Shown here: piece after piece, positions 49,621-59,760 of the stretch
How positions within the stretch are numbered: position 1 is the stretch's first letter
Layout of the letters: each line of letters starts with the position of its first letter
From: Phoebastria nigripes
Lineage: Eukaryota > Chordata > Aves > Procellariiformes > Diomedeidae
Length of the DNA: 64,000 nucleotides
Assembly: GCA_035582835.1 (NCBI GenBank)
Contig: JAYKAV010001311.1
Span: 124,001-188,000, forward strand
Reading direction: 5' to 3'
Program-made: the position numbers and the translations under genes
The notes under the pieces: generated by a model
The model's database searches: none
The model's input: the letters and a program-made list of their open reading frames with translations, nothing else
What the model was told of the DNA's origin: nothing

Positions 49621-50024
49621 CATTGCGGCATCAGATAATCCTATCTGTCTGTACTTANATTATTGTGTTGAACACAACCTGGGGCACTGATTTTGTTGAA
49701 CACAAGAAAGTGGGTTAACTTTGAAGCTAGGAGCCTGAAGGAGGCTGGTTTTCTTGCTAGATTCCATCCATAATTAAAATCTTGCTGAGTAAATACTCAG
49801 TAAGAGTATTTTTTTGTCAGCCTTCTTCGTTTTCAGTTCAGATAAGTAGGAACAGTGTCCTGAGTTGAGGTGGACTTNTCTGTGGTTATCTGTAAGTTCT
49901 TAATTTGTTCTTAATTGGTTACTTTCTTTTTCTTTAAATTAGTTTTAACACTCTGGCTGCTNAAGCTACTGCACCTGCTCAGAAACATTTTTTGTCTGCA
50001 GGATTTTTTTTTCCCCAGGCCAGG

Positions 50025-50054
50025 TTCTTGTGAATCTACTTCTTGTGAATCTAC
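50025..50054. repeat. Perfect 15-bp tandem duplication
   Basis: TTCTTGTGAATCTAC occurs at 50025-50039 and 50040-50054. Confidence 0.85.
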
Positions 50055-50790
50055 ATTTTATGTCTGGGATTTACCGTGCGAAGATGTGTTGTGTTCAGTA
50101 AGCTCCTGCTAATGGTAGTCAGGATCTTCAAAGATGGCATGAGATCAAAGGGTGATAAAGTCTATCCCTGCCAGGCACATGTCTGGCATCCTCTTCGATG
50201 AGTATAGCTGGCCAAGAGGAACAACATCCTTCAGATGCTGTCCCTGAGCTGACAGCCTTGTTCTTTGGTCTGTTGGAGGGCATGGAGGGCAATACCTCTT
50301 CTCTAGAGCCACTGGAGCAATTATCTCAAAAGAACCTGGTGCTTGTGTATTCTTCCTTCACAGAAAGCCTGATCAGACTCACAACAAACTATATCCAGCC
50401 TGGAAGTTTTGGTTTTAATGTGGGGGTTTTTTTTAACACAATCTTGTTACTCATTGCCTTGACTTCTGGCTTCTTTGAAAAAGATCATGACAGATGTTTT
50501 AGGGACTCTGGTAATATTGTAAATAAATCATGTTGAGCTGTTAATACATGGAGAAGTGTTTGACAAGGAGGACATTAGAGGAAGAGGGAACCTAAGCTTC
50601 AGGGAGGATGTCTGTCAATGAGACATGTCTATCAATGTGGTGATAAGTAGGTATAGGGCTTGAAGGACCCTTTGGCTTTGTTCACATTTGGCAAGTTGTT
50701 CAGAATGATTTTTCATTCCAACTAGAGTGAAAGGCTTCACATTTTTCCAATTTTAGCCTGCAGGGAAGCCAAATGGGAATGATTTCTTCT

Positions 50791-50845
50791 GCATATATAA
50801 ATATATATATGTATATTATGTATATATATAAATATATAAATAAAG
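50791..50845. repeat. (AT)n microsatellite, interrupted
   Basis: ATATATAAATATATATATG then TATATTATGTATATATATAA and AATATATAAATAAA. The tract is almost pure A/T. Confidence 0.9.
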
Positions 50846-51924
50846 GTGTTTTACTTACCGCTGTGTTTCCAGTAGACTTTCAATGACCTTAAGGCTTCAG
50901 TTTCCAAAGCAGAAGCAAATTTAAATCTTTCTCTTTTCTGTCACACACAACATTTAAAAGTAGCTTTGGGGACAAAAAAAGCCCTAGACACACAATTTTT
51001 TAGACTTGCTCCTCAGTTACCTGAGTTTTATTTGTTATCCAGAGATTACAAAAATGGTGAAATTTGTGGCTTCATTCAAAATACAGAAATATTTCATGAC
51101 GGATGTTTTAAGGCAAATCTTAATTACAGTGAAAGTCTTTTCCCCAAATTCTAGTCATTTTAATTTCCTTGTTGGCAATTTTAAACTATGCTTAACTGTC
51201 ATAAGTAACGTAAGAACCTGTAATGGTGTGTGTTAATGTATGTGTGAATGGCTGACGCATCGTTCCTCTTCATGTCAGTAAAGCAGATTGCTCTTGGACC
51301 TTGCGTTATTGCTGTGTGAGGGTGTTCGTGGAAAGTAGTCTCTTTGTGTTTTGCGCTTAGTCTTAAATACTCTGGAGATGACTGAGCATATGGTGCACCG
51401 CGGAAGGGATTCATTTGGAGGCAGATGCATAGTGTTACTCAGGCTAGCATGAGAGGCATCATGTTATCTGAAGCATAAAGTTGCTGTTTGCTCTTGGGAG
51501 GGTGGCAGAGTTCAGCATCATCCTTAATACAAATATATGGCCCAAGGGTTATTCTGCTGCTGTTTTGAGGCTACAATAGGATGATTCTGCATCCATTCCC
51601 CAAACCCTGAAGGGCACTGCTGAGCATTGTGTCTGCTGGGGATTTGTGCATGAGCAGAAGAATTATCTTTCTAATTCCTTAGATGATTGCAGTAGCAGAT
51701 GCAGCATTTGAGGTGTAATAGCAAATTTGTGTGATGCAAGCTCCTCTGATCTGGTCTGACAGTATGAAAAGTATGCTGACAGCCTGGATGTTATCTTACA
51801 TTTCCTATGCCGAAGTAAAACAGCAGCCAATGTAAATAGAGGTATTGGAGTGAATAAAAGTTTTCAAATATATGACTTACTATTTTCAAAGGAAGTGAGC
51901 GTCAGAAAGTTTTGGGTGGTTAGG

Positions 51925-51984
51925 TGTTTGGTTTTGGGTTGGTTTTTTTTTGTTTTTTGTTTTTTTTTTTAATTTTTTAATTGA
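51925..51984. repeat. G/T then T-rich tract
   Basis: GGTGTTTGGTTTTGGGTTGG passes into T9, GTTTTTTG and T12, ending AATTTTTTAATTG. Confidence 0.85.
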
Positions 51985-53953
51985 AAAGGAGAAGACGAAA
52001 GGGTTTCAGGTAAAATTGCCTGTATTTGCTGTCATTATTAACTTAACCTTTGGAAAGCTATGCAATCAGTGTTCTCTTTTCTATAAGCGCTGTATTGTAT
52101 AGGCACAGAAACACTAAGAAGCAGCTTGTGTTCAACATAAGCTATAAACTTAGCTCAGATGGAGCAAATCTCCAAATGTTTTATCATATTTCTCTTGTCC
52201 TATGTTCTCTTATGCTGTTTATTTTCTGCAATGACATGGGGACAAGAGGCTAAGTCTAACTAAATATGCAACACACCGTTGCGGTGCTCTGTGTCTTTCT
52301 AGTCTTCCAGAAAAATGATGCTAAGAAGTCGCAGCAGCTATAGCTGAGTTTCTGAATAAGGGAAGGCATGCGTAGGCTGCATTTCGTAGGAGAGGAAACA
52401 TTCTTTGCTTTTCAAGACGTGCACGTCTTCTGTACCTTGGTACCTTCTTCTGACACTGGGATAAAGGCTGCCTCTGTGTGGCATAACGAGTTAGCAAACC
52501 TCAGTACTGAGAGTAGGCCAGACTAGCTGGTGTTAGGATCTTAGGTATTGTCACTGCCACATAGGAAGCCTTAATTCCAAATATATCTTGGACACAGAGC
52601 ACTGGGCAGAAAGATTACCTTCTCCTTAACGTAAGCAGGACTTTTGCAGGGTCTGGAGAAAAGACCCATTACATTTCTGAACAGAGATGCTAACAAGGTA
52701 CAAGGACCTTGGGTCACTGGTCAGTTCTGAAGCCAACATCCAACTTCTCTTGTTTGTGTGAGGGGATATCCCAGTGTTAAAAACTGAGCTTCTGGACTTT
52801 GGTGTGAACTTTCCAGTCATGGTGTAGGTGAAAGAAGTGGCCTAGATCATGCTTTGAAGTACTCAGAGTGGCTGGGAAATGAACAGTGAGTGTGATAGAT
52901 ATGGTGTCTGAACCGATAATTTCCAGTTCCTTATGGTGGGAATGTTTTATCTACCTACCTACCTTGCTTGATCTTGTGAAAATGAATAAAGACAAGATAA
53001 CATTATTAACCCAAAGTCAATCTAAGAAAATGTTCTCGTTCTCCTGAGTATTGGAAAAAAATGTGATACAGTGCAGTTTGAGTATGTTACAATGTCTGTC
53101 TTCCTAATGTCTCTCTTTTTCCCAAAAAGGTAATTGAAACAAAATTGACATGAATATGATAATGAACATGTACTGGAAAGACATTCTCAGTCCTTGGTGT
53201 GGGAGTTCTGTGTTTGCTCTTTTCCCTGAACATGACTTAGATTCATCCCTTAGCAACCTTTTAGGCATCTAGCGGATGTGAAAGAAACAAAAGATAGGTC
53301 CTGAATTCATTGATGGGATCTCTTTACAGCAGCGCTGAGAAAATGTTAGGCTGATGTAACAAACACTGCACAACACAGAGGAGTTCTTTCCATTGCCTGT
53401 GACTTTTTCATAGGAAATATTATGTTCTTGACCCGCTTTTCTTCTAATGCGAGGGACAAGTAGGTGAATATCTTTTTTGGTGTAAAGTTCTGAGGCAGTT
53501 GCAGCTGACTGGTAATTCTGGGGATTTTAGTAACAGAACTGTAAAAATTACTAGTGACTCCTGTCATGATTGCCCATGTCAGTCAATGTATCTTGAAATA
53601 AGTGACCAGTTTCTCTTCAGATGGTCAGAGACCGTGAGTGATGCTGCTTTCTTCTTTCCAGTGCTAGCAAATCCAAACCTGTTAACTTCCATCTTTCTGT
53701 TATCCTTCTTTGCTTAATGGATATATGTACTATATTGTTGAGAGTAATTCCTCGAGACACTACACCATCTCAGCTGCCCTAATACTTCCCTTGTTCACCA
53801 TGTTATGCGTAGCCGCAATTAAACCACAGGTTTAGCCCTGAGCTTACTTCACAACTTTTTGTACTCTGACAATTTTTGTACCTGAAGACTGTGTTTGTGC
53901 ACAGAGGTCACTGTTAGGTTTAGACACTGCCTATCTTGTTCAGGTTAGACTGT

Positions 53954-53958
53954 TCTAC
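53954..53958. repeat. Target-site duplication, left copy (TCTAC)
   Basis: Five bases immediately before the TGT terminus of the 1.4-kb LTR. They are identical to the five bases following the ACA terminus at 55395-55399. The match fixes both LTR boundaries. Confidence 0.85.
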
Positions 53959-54024
53959 TGTCGCGAATGAGTGGTTTTGAGGCCGCTTAAAGAATCATCA
54001 GCAAAGGTATCAGCAAAAAGTGAT

Positions 54025-54030
54025 TTTAAT
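54025..54030 (-). terminator. LTR polyadenylation signal ATTAAA
   Basis: ATTAAA on the minus strand, 66-71 bases from the 3' terminus of the 1.4-kb LTR. No AATAAA was seen between it and the TATA box. An AGTAAA near 54530 is a weaker alternative signal. Confidence 0.5.
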
Positions 54031-54166
54031 AATAGAAATTTATAAAAGCGTGACTTAACAGAATTTGATGGCAAGGTTCACTCTATTACTTGTTACATGG
54101 ACGAAGCATACACAGGGAAAATCATGTCAGAATTGAGTTGGAATGATTTATACAGAGACTGAGGAC

Positions 54167-54410
54167 AAAAAGGGTAAGGAAGACCCTCCCGTTGAGTCAC
54201 GAGGTTCAGAGAAGACCCGGCTGGATCCAATCTTAGTCTCAGACTTGGAAAATGGTTTGTGTCTAATACAAAAGGGATAAGGAGACCCTCCCATTGAGTC
54301 ACAAGGTTCAGAGTAGACCCCCTTGCTCTCTAAACTCCTTCTCAGAGAGGAGCCTAGGTGCGGCTGGATCTGCCCCTAGTCTCAGACCTGGTCAACGGTT
54401 TATGCCTAAG
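54167..54410. repeat. Internal duplication inside LTR (two copies of about 100 bp)
   Basis: Copy A (54167-54266) and copy B (54270-54410) share the blocks GACCCTCCC.TTGAGTCAC, GGTTCAGAG and CGGCTGGATC...AGTCTCAGAC in the same order. Copy B has about 40 extra bases (roughly 54321-54360) between the two halves. The copies differ at several positions, so the duplication is not recent. Confidence 0.7.
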
Positions 54411-54647
54411 GGATTATAGGTGCTTAGCAGCAACCTAAAGTTCATTCACAGTTTGAAGGTAGATCATAAGATTTTACCAGCACTTAATCATTGACTAATT
54501 TAGCAGTTACACAGTGAATTAATCAAGTTTACTACAATTACAAAATTGACTTGATTACAGATTATGCTTATTACTGATTGTCTAAATCAATACACACAAA
54601 CACACGCACACGTCACACATAAGGTCTAGATCAATTCACACATAAGG

Positions 54648-54744
54648 GCCCAAAGCTAAATAGATCTATAAAAGCCTAAAGCTAGGTAAGTTTATACAGG
54701 CGTGAAGCTAGATAAGTTTATAAAGGCCTAAAGCTAGATAAAGG
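54648..54744. repeat. 26-bp tandem repeat array inside LTR
   Basis: Units start at 54648, 54674, 54700 and 54726, an exact 26-base period giving about 3.7 copies. Each unit carries the core AAGCTA followed by AG and a TATA-like AT run. The array lies in the part of the LTR expected to be R/U5. Just upstream, CACACATAAGG also occurs twice within a CA-rich stretch (54590-54645). Confidence 0.75.
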
Positions 54745-54996
54745 TACCTGTTAAAAATTCCCCTCGAATGTCATGAAATACTCACGTTAAATGTTTTGGC
54801 ATTTCTCAACAGGCAAAGGGTTGAGCCCCGAGGAGTGCCTCGGCTGAGGAGTGTTTCAGCCCAGGTCCCAACGGTCCTCTGAATATCACAAACTCGAGAG
54901 TTTGCGAACTCTGAGAGGCATCCCACTCAGAGGGAGGCTCTGGGCGCAGCCCACTGCAGTCCAGGAGAGCTCAAAGGGTCTCGCTTGGGACTGCTG

Positions 54997-55020
54997 TTTA
55001 TAGGTTTGTACAATGATTGG
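54997..55020 (-). promoter_or_regulatory. LTR core promoter: CCAAT box and TATA box
   Basis: On the minus strand CCAAT (55016-55020) is followed 13 bases later by TATAAA (54997-55002), inside the U3 part of the 1.4-kb LTR. Transcription would be expected to start roughly 25-30 bases downstream, near 54970. Only the motifs are seen; activity is inferred. Confidence 0.6.
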
Positions 55021-55079
55021 CTTTAGTCATCCGTAAATTTCCATCCTGGCCACAATACGAGGTGATCAGGGGTAGTAAT

Positions 55080-55141
55080 TATGGTATTGTTCCACGGTAA
55101 CAATGGTATCATTCCACTGTAACAGCAGCATTGTCCCACTT
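55080..55141 (-). repeat. 22-bp direct repeats in LTR U3
   Basis: Two close 22-bp copies (55080-55101 and 55102-55123) share GGTAT..TTCCAC.GTAAC and are followed by a partial, more diverged third copy to 55141. They lie about 60 bases upstream of the CCAAT box in the minus direction. Short U3 repeats are a common arrangement of retroviral enhancers, so a regulatory role is plausible but not shown. Confidence 0.6.
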
Positions 55142-55394
55142 GAGCTACGATCCAGGTAGGGAATGCTTCAGGGCTGTCAGGGATGACGATTATCTCCTGC
55201 TTTCATTCCCTACTTTGATCAGGTAGCCGGTGTTCCTGGTACGACCAGTGCCACTCCCCACCTCAGCCATGCAAGAGTGCTGGTACGGTCAAGGGACGCT
55301 CAACTGCCCGACTGGATGCACAATGGCTAAGGCCTAACAGGAGTTCCTGAGACTGCAGAGTGGCCCAGGGGAAGGCGGGAAATGCACCATCACA

Positions 55395-55399
55395 TCTAC
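55395..55399. repeat. Target-site duplication, right copy (TCTAC)
   Basis: Five bases immediately after the ACA terminus of the 1.4-kb LTR, identical to 53954-53958. Confidence 0.85.
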
Positions 55400-58300
55400 T
55401 ACTTAGAGTGGTAAACACACACTTCTGCATGTTTGTAGTTTCCCTTCCACATTCTTACAAGATGCTTCTCATCTGCTTGCAGAAATAGCTTCAAAATTTA
55501 GTTCAAGCTTGGTCTACAAAATCTGCAGGTTCAGTCCCTTAAGTTCCATCCACCTCCAGCCCATAATAGGATGGGGGTAAATTTGTTTTATGTTAAGAAA
55601 TAATATATAAATGATGGTCTTGTACTTTCCCTACTATTCCCTACTTGTTCCTACTGGGGAAAAACAAGCTTCCAGTTTTGGAGATGTGACATCTGTGTGG
55701 ATAAATACCCAAAGCAAAATGCAATATGACAACAGAGGNTGTCCATAGATTGAATCTTTTTCCAGAATAATTATCATTTCTGTCTGATTATTCATCTCTG
55801 AAGAGGATCATAAACCTTTTTGATTTAAAAAAAAAAAAAAATCTGTACAATTGTATTCCATTTGCTTAATATTATGTTGCTAATATTGCATTCGAACAAT
55901 TAAAAAGTAATCAAAATCCCTCTAAATTGTGAAATACACAAGGACTTTGTGAGGTAGATCCTGCTACAGCTTTCCAAAGAAATGATATCCAGTGGGTTGT
56001 TGTCAGCCAGTCTGTGCAAAATGAAACCTTACACCTCAGCCTCTGAACAGATCCTACAAAGGGAAAGACCAGAGATAGGGTGAACTAAATGTTTAACCAG
56101 AAAACTGAATCAGAGGGCGATTTAGGAGAAATCTGGGGTCACAATAGGGTGAGAAGTTGCAAGACAATATCTGAAACATTAGGTTTTGTAGATCTTGAAA
56201 ATGCCACAGCCAGCCTTCACAAGCCTATTTCTTTTGATCATCTCAGTTGAGGGTATTTCAACCTTTTTGTATAAACACTGTTTATGGAAAATGAAGTCCT
56301 TGCCTCCACTGCTTCTCCAGTACAATGCACGCCTTTTAACCCACTTAAATTGCATATGCATATAAACCCTACTTAAGCCTCTCAGAATTACTAACACTTC
56401 TTAGTAACTATTTTTTTCTGACTGATTTTATATCTGGAGATGGAACATTATCTACATGTTTAGAAATAGTGCTTTCAGGCAGGGTATAGTACAAAAGCAG
56501 CATTGCCATGTGAATGAACACTTGCTTATGTTCATTTCCTGATTAGTCTGTTTTCCTTTGTATCTGAGAGTAATGAAAATGGCCAGGGGTTTCACGGCTG
56601 AGACCGTCATCAACATCCACAGTGATCACTACTGCTTGTTTTACATGCTAATCTGAGGAAGTTCCCTTAATGAGTATGGAAACTCAAGGATCTTCATGGA
56701 AAACAAATGTTTACATCCTGAACTTAACACAAAAGCCAGTTTTGCTCCCAAAATGGCATCCATAGAAATTCCCTTTCTTTTTAGTCAAGTAAATTTCTTT
56801 GTGTCCAAAGGATGTAATAAATTATGCTTAGAGCTTTTATGTAGGTGAAAACATCATGTGTCTCTGTGCGTATTAATAAAATAGCATGAAATCAGTTCCT
56901 ACCTTCCTCCCACATTATTTCTAGTTTTCAGGGAAAAAAAACCCTATTGATCTATGGTTATATACCTTCTAGGTATCCATCTAGNCAAACTGCCATTGCT
57001 TTTGCTAAAATCTTTAATGTTAATTAACAGAGTCATATGCAGTGCAGTGTTTGGTGACTCTTCCATGAGTATTACAATTATTATTATTGTTTTCTTTCTA
57101 GAGGAAGGAATATATTTGCTTTCCGTGATGAAGTTAAGTCTAAGGGTACAAAATTTCATACTGCTTTTAACAGCTTCATAAAATCAGATCATAAACCTTT
57201 CTGGACTTTTGTCATTAGATTTTTAAATATAGTCTCTTTTACAATGAGAAAATGGACACAATGCAGGAATTTTCTAATTTTCTGAATGAGGTAAGAGTAG
57301 TTCTTTATGATCTGATTACTTCCTTTTACTTTTTGCATTAATTAAAGGTAGAAAAATCTGTAATAAGTCCAAAAATGTCTTCTGTCTTTTCTGAAACAAC
57401 TACTACTTTTTCCTTACAATCCTATAAAATTGTCATTGGTATTCTAACACTTTTTTTCCTACTATTTTTGGAAGACTTTGCCCATCCCTTTTAAACTAAT
57501 TTTTAATACATATTGTAACTTTATCCTTTACTGACTTCTATGAAATTCACATTTTTTCTACTCAGCCTAGTAATTATAACTATTATATTCTTGCCTTGCA
57601 TTTTCTGTAAATATGGACATTTATTGCTGATGGTTAAATATGCCCACCTTCACTGAATAGTGAGTTCTGTAAAACTATGGTAATATATCATATTCTAGAT
57701 ATTGGTAGCAAGAGGAAATGTTGGTATTTCAGGCTTCTATCTGTCACTTCTTGAATTAGGACAATGCACCTCCATTAAATGCCTCCATTTCCTCCTATCC
57801 TTTTCTGTTGGTCTTAATTTTTACCTTTTCTTTTCCATTTTCCTCTTCATTTATTTCCGACTATTACTGTTCTTTCCCATGATGCTTTTTCCATCCTTCC
57901 TCTCCGTTTGTTTTTATTTGCCTGACCTACTTCTAACAGCAAGTTTTAATCCATGTTTGCCCTTATCAAAGTCTCTTTAGATGACTCTATAGCAGTTAAA
58001 CATCGTTCCCACTCAAAGGCAGGAGAGAGCTGATGTGAGGTTGACATGCCACATTTCTCTGAAGGCAGGGAGTTGTTAATCTTTCCTCTCCTCTTGTACA
58101 TACTCAGGTTCCTTCCTTGCAGTAACTGCTGTTTCTGAGGACTGTGTGCTATTTTGAATTGTGTTTTCTTATAATCGCTCAACTCCTGGTTGAGGTATTT
58201 TGGGCTAGAGGAACTGTCTGCTTCAAAATTCACTTTAAAAAATCACTCTACACCCCATCTTTAATGACAGAATTCCTGATAACCTTCTGAAGGATGAGGG

Positions 58301-58908
58301 AATTTTTCTTCCTTATTTCTCTGTTATTGTTTGAAACAAGAATTTCCATTCTGTTAAATTATTCATGTGGATTCCCTAGTTATTTAATTAATTAATATCT
58401 GTACTTTTCAGTAAAATATTTTATTGTGGTCCCAGCCACTTTCTACTTTAATCCTTTTCTCCATAAAATATCTACATAATATATAAAAATGATAGTTTTT
58501 CTCAGATAGTAATTTTTAATGAGAAGTAAAGAAAAAGAAAACTGTATGAAACATAGAAACTGTTTGAAAGCCAAAGATAATTTAAAATGAAGGCTCCTTA
58601 GAAAGCAGCCAGGAGTTCAGACACAAGCACAGGGAAATTTTGAAGAAGTCATGCTGGGAAGAGGGAAATGTAAAAGGAAGTAACAAACATAGTTATTATG
58701 CTCTTGAGCTTGAGCATCTATATATGAACGTCCTGGCCACAAGGAAAATGCTAGTTTAATGTTTTAAATACTTATAATTTTCTTGAACATAGTGAACATT
58801 AAACAGCAACAGCTTTTTATTGCCAACATTTCAGTCTTCACGCTGAACTCCTGAGTATCTTTCTTGATGTCCATATTGTACCCTGGAGGACATCTGTAAT
58901 CTCTGGAA
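55400..58908. other. Unannotated AT-rich DNA, no gene seen
   Basis: Contains an A14 run near 55827. 56980-57290 is unrepetitive and AT-rich, with possible conserved-element texture. No exon or repeat family was recognised. Confidence 0.4.
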
Positions 58909-59301
58909 TCACCAGATGTTACGCACTTCCTGATTCAAAGTCCCATTTTGGAATTTTGTCTCAACTTTGGTAATTTCAGTCAAATAGATTCTGAGATTAC
59001 CCATAACATATTGTCTTTTTGTGTACATGGAGTTGCCTTTGTTCTTTGTCAGTGTGAAAGCTCCTTTTTTTCCAACAATAAACATGCTCATTTCTGATGA
59101 AAACACATTTTTTTCTCCTTGATTAAGTCTCTTACTGCATTTTTGGGCCCTATTATCATGTTCTTTTCTCTTCTGTTCCTTTTCTTTTTCCCTATCTGTT
59201 TGTTTGAAGGGCTCAGGAAGAAGAGGCTTTCCATCCTGTGCCTCCCCAAGTAGAGCTTCTATCATCCATTCTGTTGAAAAATGATCTTCGAAGTCCTGAG
59301 G
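58909..59301 (-). other. Unrecognised Lys/Glu-rich open frame, possible exon or chance ORF
   Basis: The frame is open from just after a TAG at 59302-59304 to the stop at 58909, about 130 codons, with the first Met at 59265. The N-terminal part reads DFEDHFSTEWMIEALLGE and then a highly charged stretch (REKEKEQKRKEHDN). A CAG at 59296-59298 could act as a weak splice acceptor. No domain is recognised. Purine-rich strands readily give Lys/Glu-rich open frames, and ORFs of this length are expected by chance in 64 kb, so it is not called a gene. Confidence 0.2.
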
Positions 59302-59580
59302 CTACTCCTTTCATCTGCAATAAATACTCCTTATTAAGGTCCTTCTTTTTCTGTTGCTCACAGCAACATTGTCAACAAGAGTACAAATTGTACAGAACAT
59401 GGAAACCAGGGAGGCTTTGCCTTTGTTCCATGCATGTATAGAATTTGTTTTATAGGGGCTTGCTGAAGTGAGGGGAGGGGGAGAAAACATTTCTTTGATG
59501 CTGTGGTACCCGTTAAAAGCAATTAACATTACTGGCCATGGTTATATTGCTGTCTCTGAGGGATGAAAATAGATTTTTAG

Positions 59581-59760
59581 TTTGAGAAAAATCTGAGGGA
59601 GGCAGAAGCTGTAGATCGAGAGCCCATGGGTTTGTCTGAAGATAAAGTACCACATGAAAGGTCAAGCGAAAGCAAACGGAAAGAAAGAGTCAAGGAGGTC
59701 TCTGAGTCCAAAGTCTGGACAAACAGCATTATTTCACTTACCTCTACAGGTGTTTTTGAA
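59581..59760 (+). other. Unrecognised charged open frame, possible exon or chance ORF
   Basis: TTTTTAG ends at 59580 and could be an acceptor. The following 60 codons are open to TGA at 59761. The reading is hydrophilic and charged (EAEAVDREPMGLSEDKVPHE and SESKRKERVKE), unlike most translated noncoding DNA here. A CAG/GTGTTT at 59747-59755 could be a poor donor. The opposite strand is also open here, as expected for purine-rich sequence. No family was recognised. Confidence 0.2.

Larger units (their letters stand above)
46108..53953. other. Unannotated DNA, no gene seen
   Basis: Contains only short tandem duplications and the AT and T tracts listed. A 112-codon frame at 50198-50536 (+) starts in locally GC-richer sequence but has no recognisable domain or splice context. 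Confidence 0.4.
53959..55394 (-). mobile_element. Complete solo LTR of an endogenous retrovirus, 1,436 bp
   Basis: Seen: the element begins TGT (53959) and ends ACA (55394), the inverted termini of a retroviral LTR. It is flanked by a perfect 5-bp direct repeat TCTAC (53954-53958 and 55395-55399). On the minus strand a CCAAT box (55016-55020) precedes a TATAAA box (54997-55002), and an ATTAAA signal (54025-54030) lies near the 3' end, so the LTR reads right to left. No gag, pol or env sequence adjoins it, so it is a solo LTR left by recombination between two LTRs. It contains 22-bp U3 repeats, a 26-bp tandem array and a roughly 100-bp internal duplication. Known: 5-bp duplications are typical of ERVL-type (class III) elements, but some other ERVs also make them. 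Inferred: ERVL-like; the exact family was not identified. The intact duplication and termini suggest a moderately recent insertion. Confidence 0.9.

Noticed and set aside
50198..50536. 112-codon plus-strand frame
   Set aside because: A GC-richer start gives a plausible-looking N-terminus, but it runs into a T-rich hydrophobic stretch; no family was recognised and there is no splice or polyadenylation structure.
54093..54302. Minus-strand frame with a repeated VTQREGLPYPF / MTQWEGLLIPF peptide
   Set aside because: The peptide repeat simply reflects the DNA duplication inside the LTR; it is not a protein repeat.
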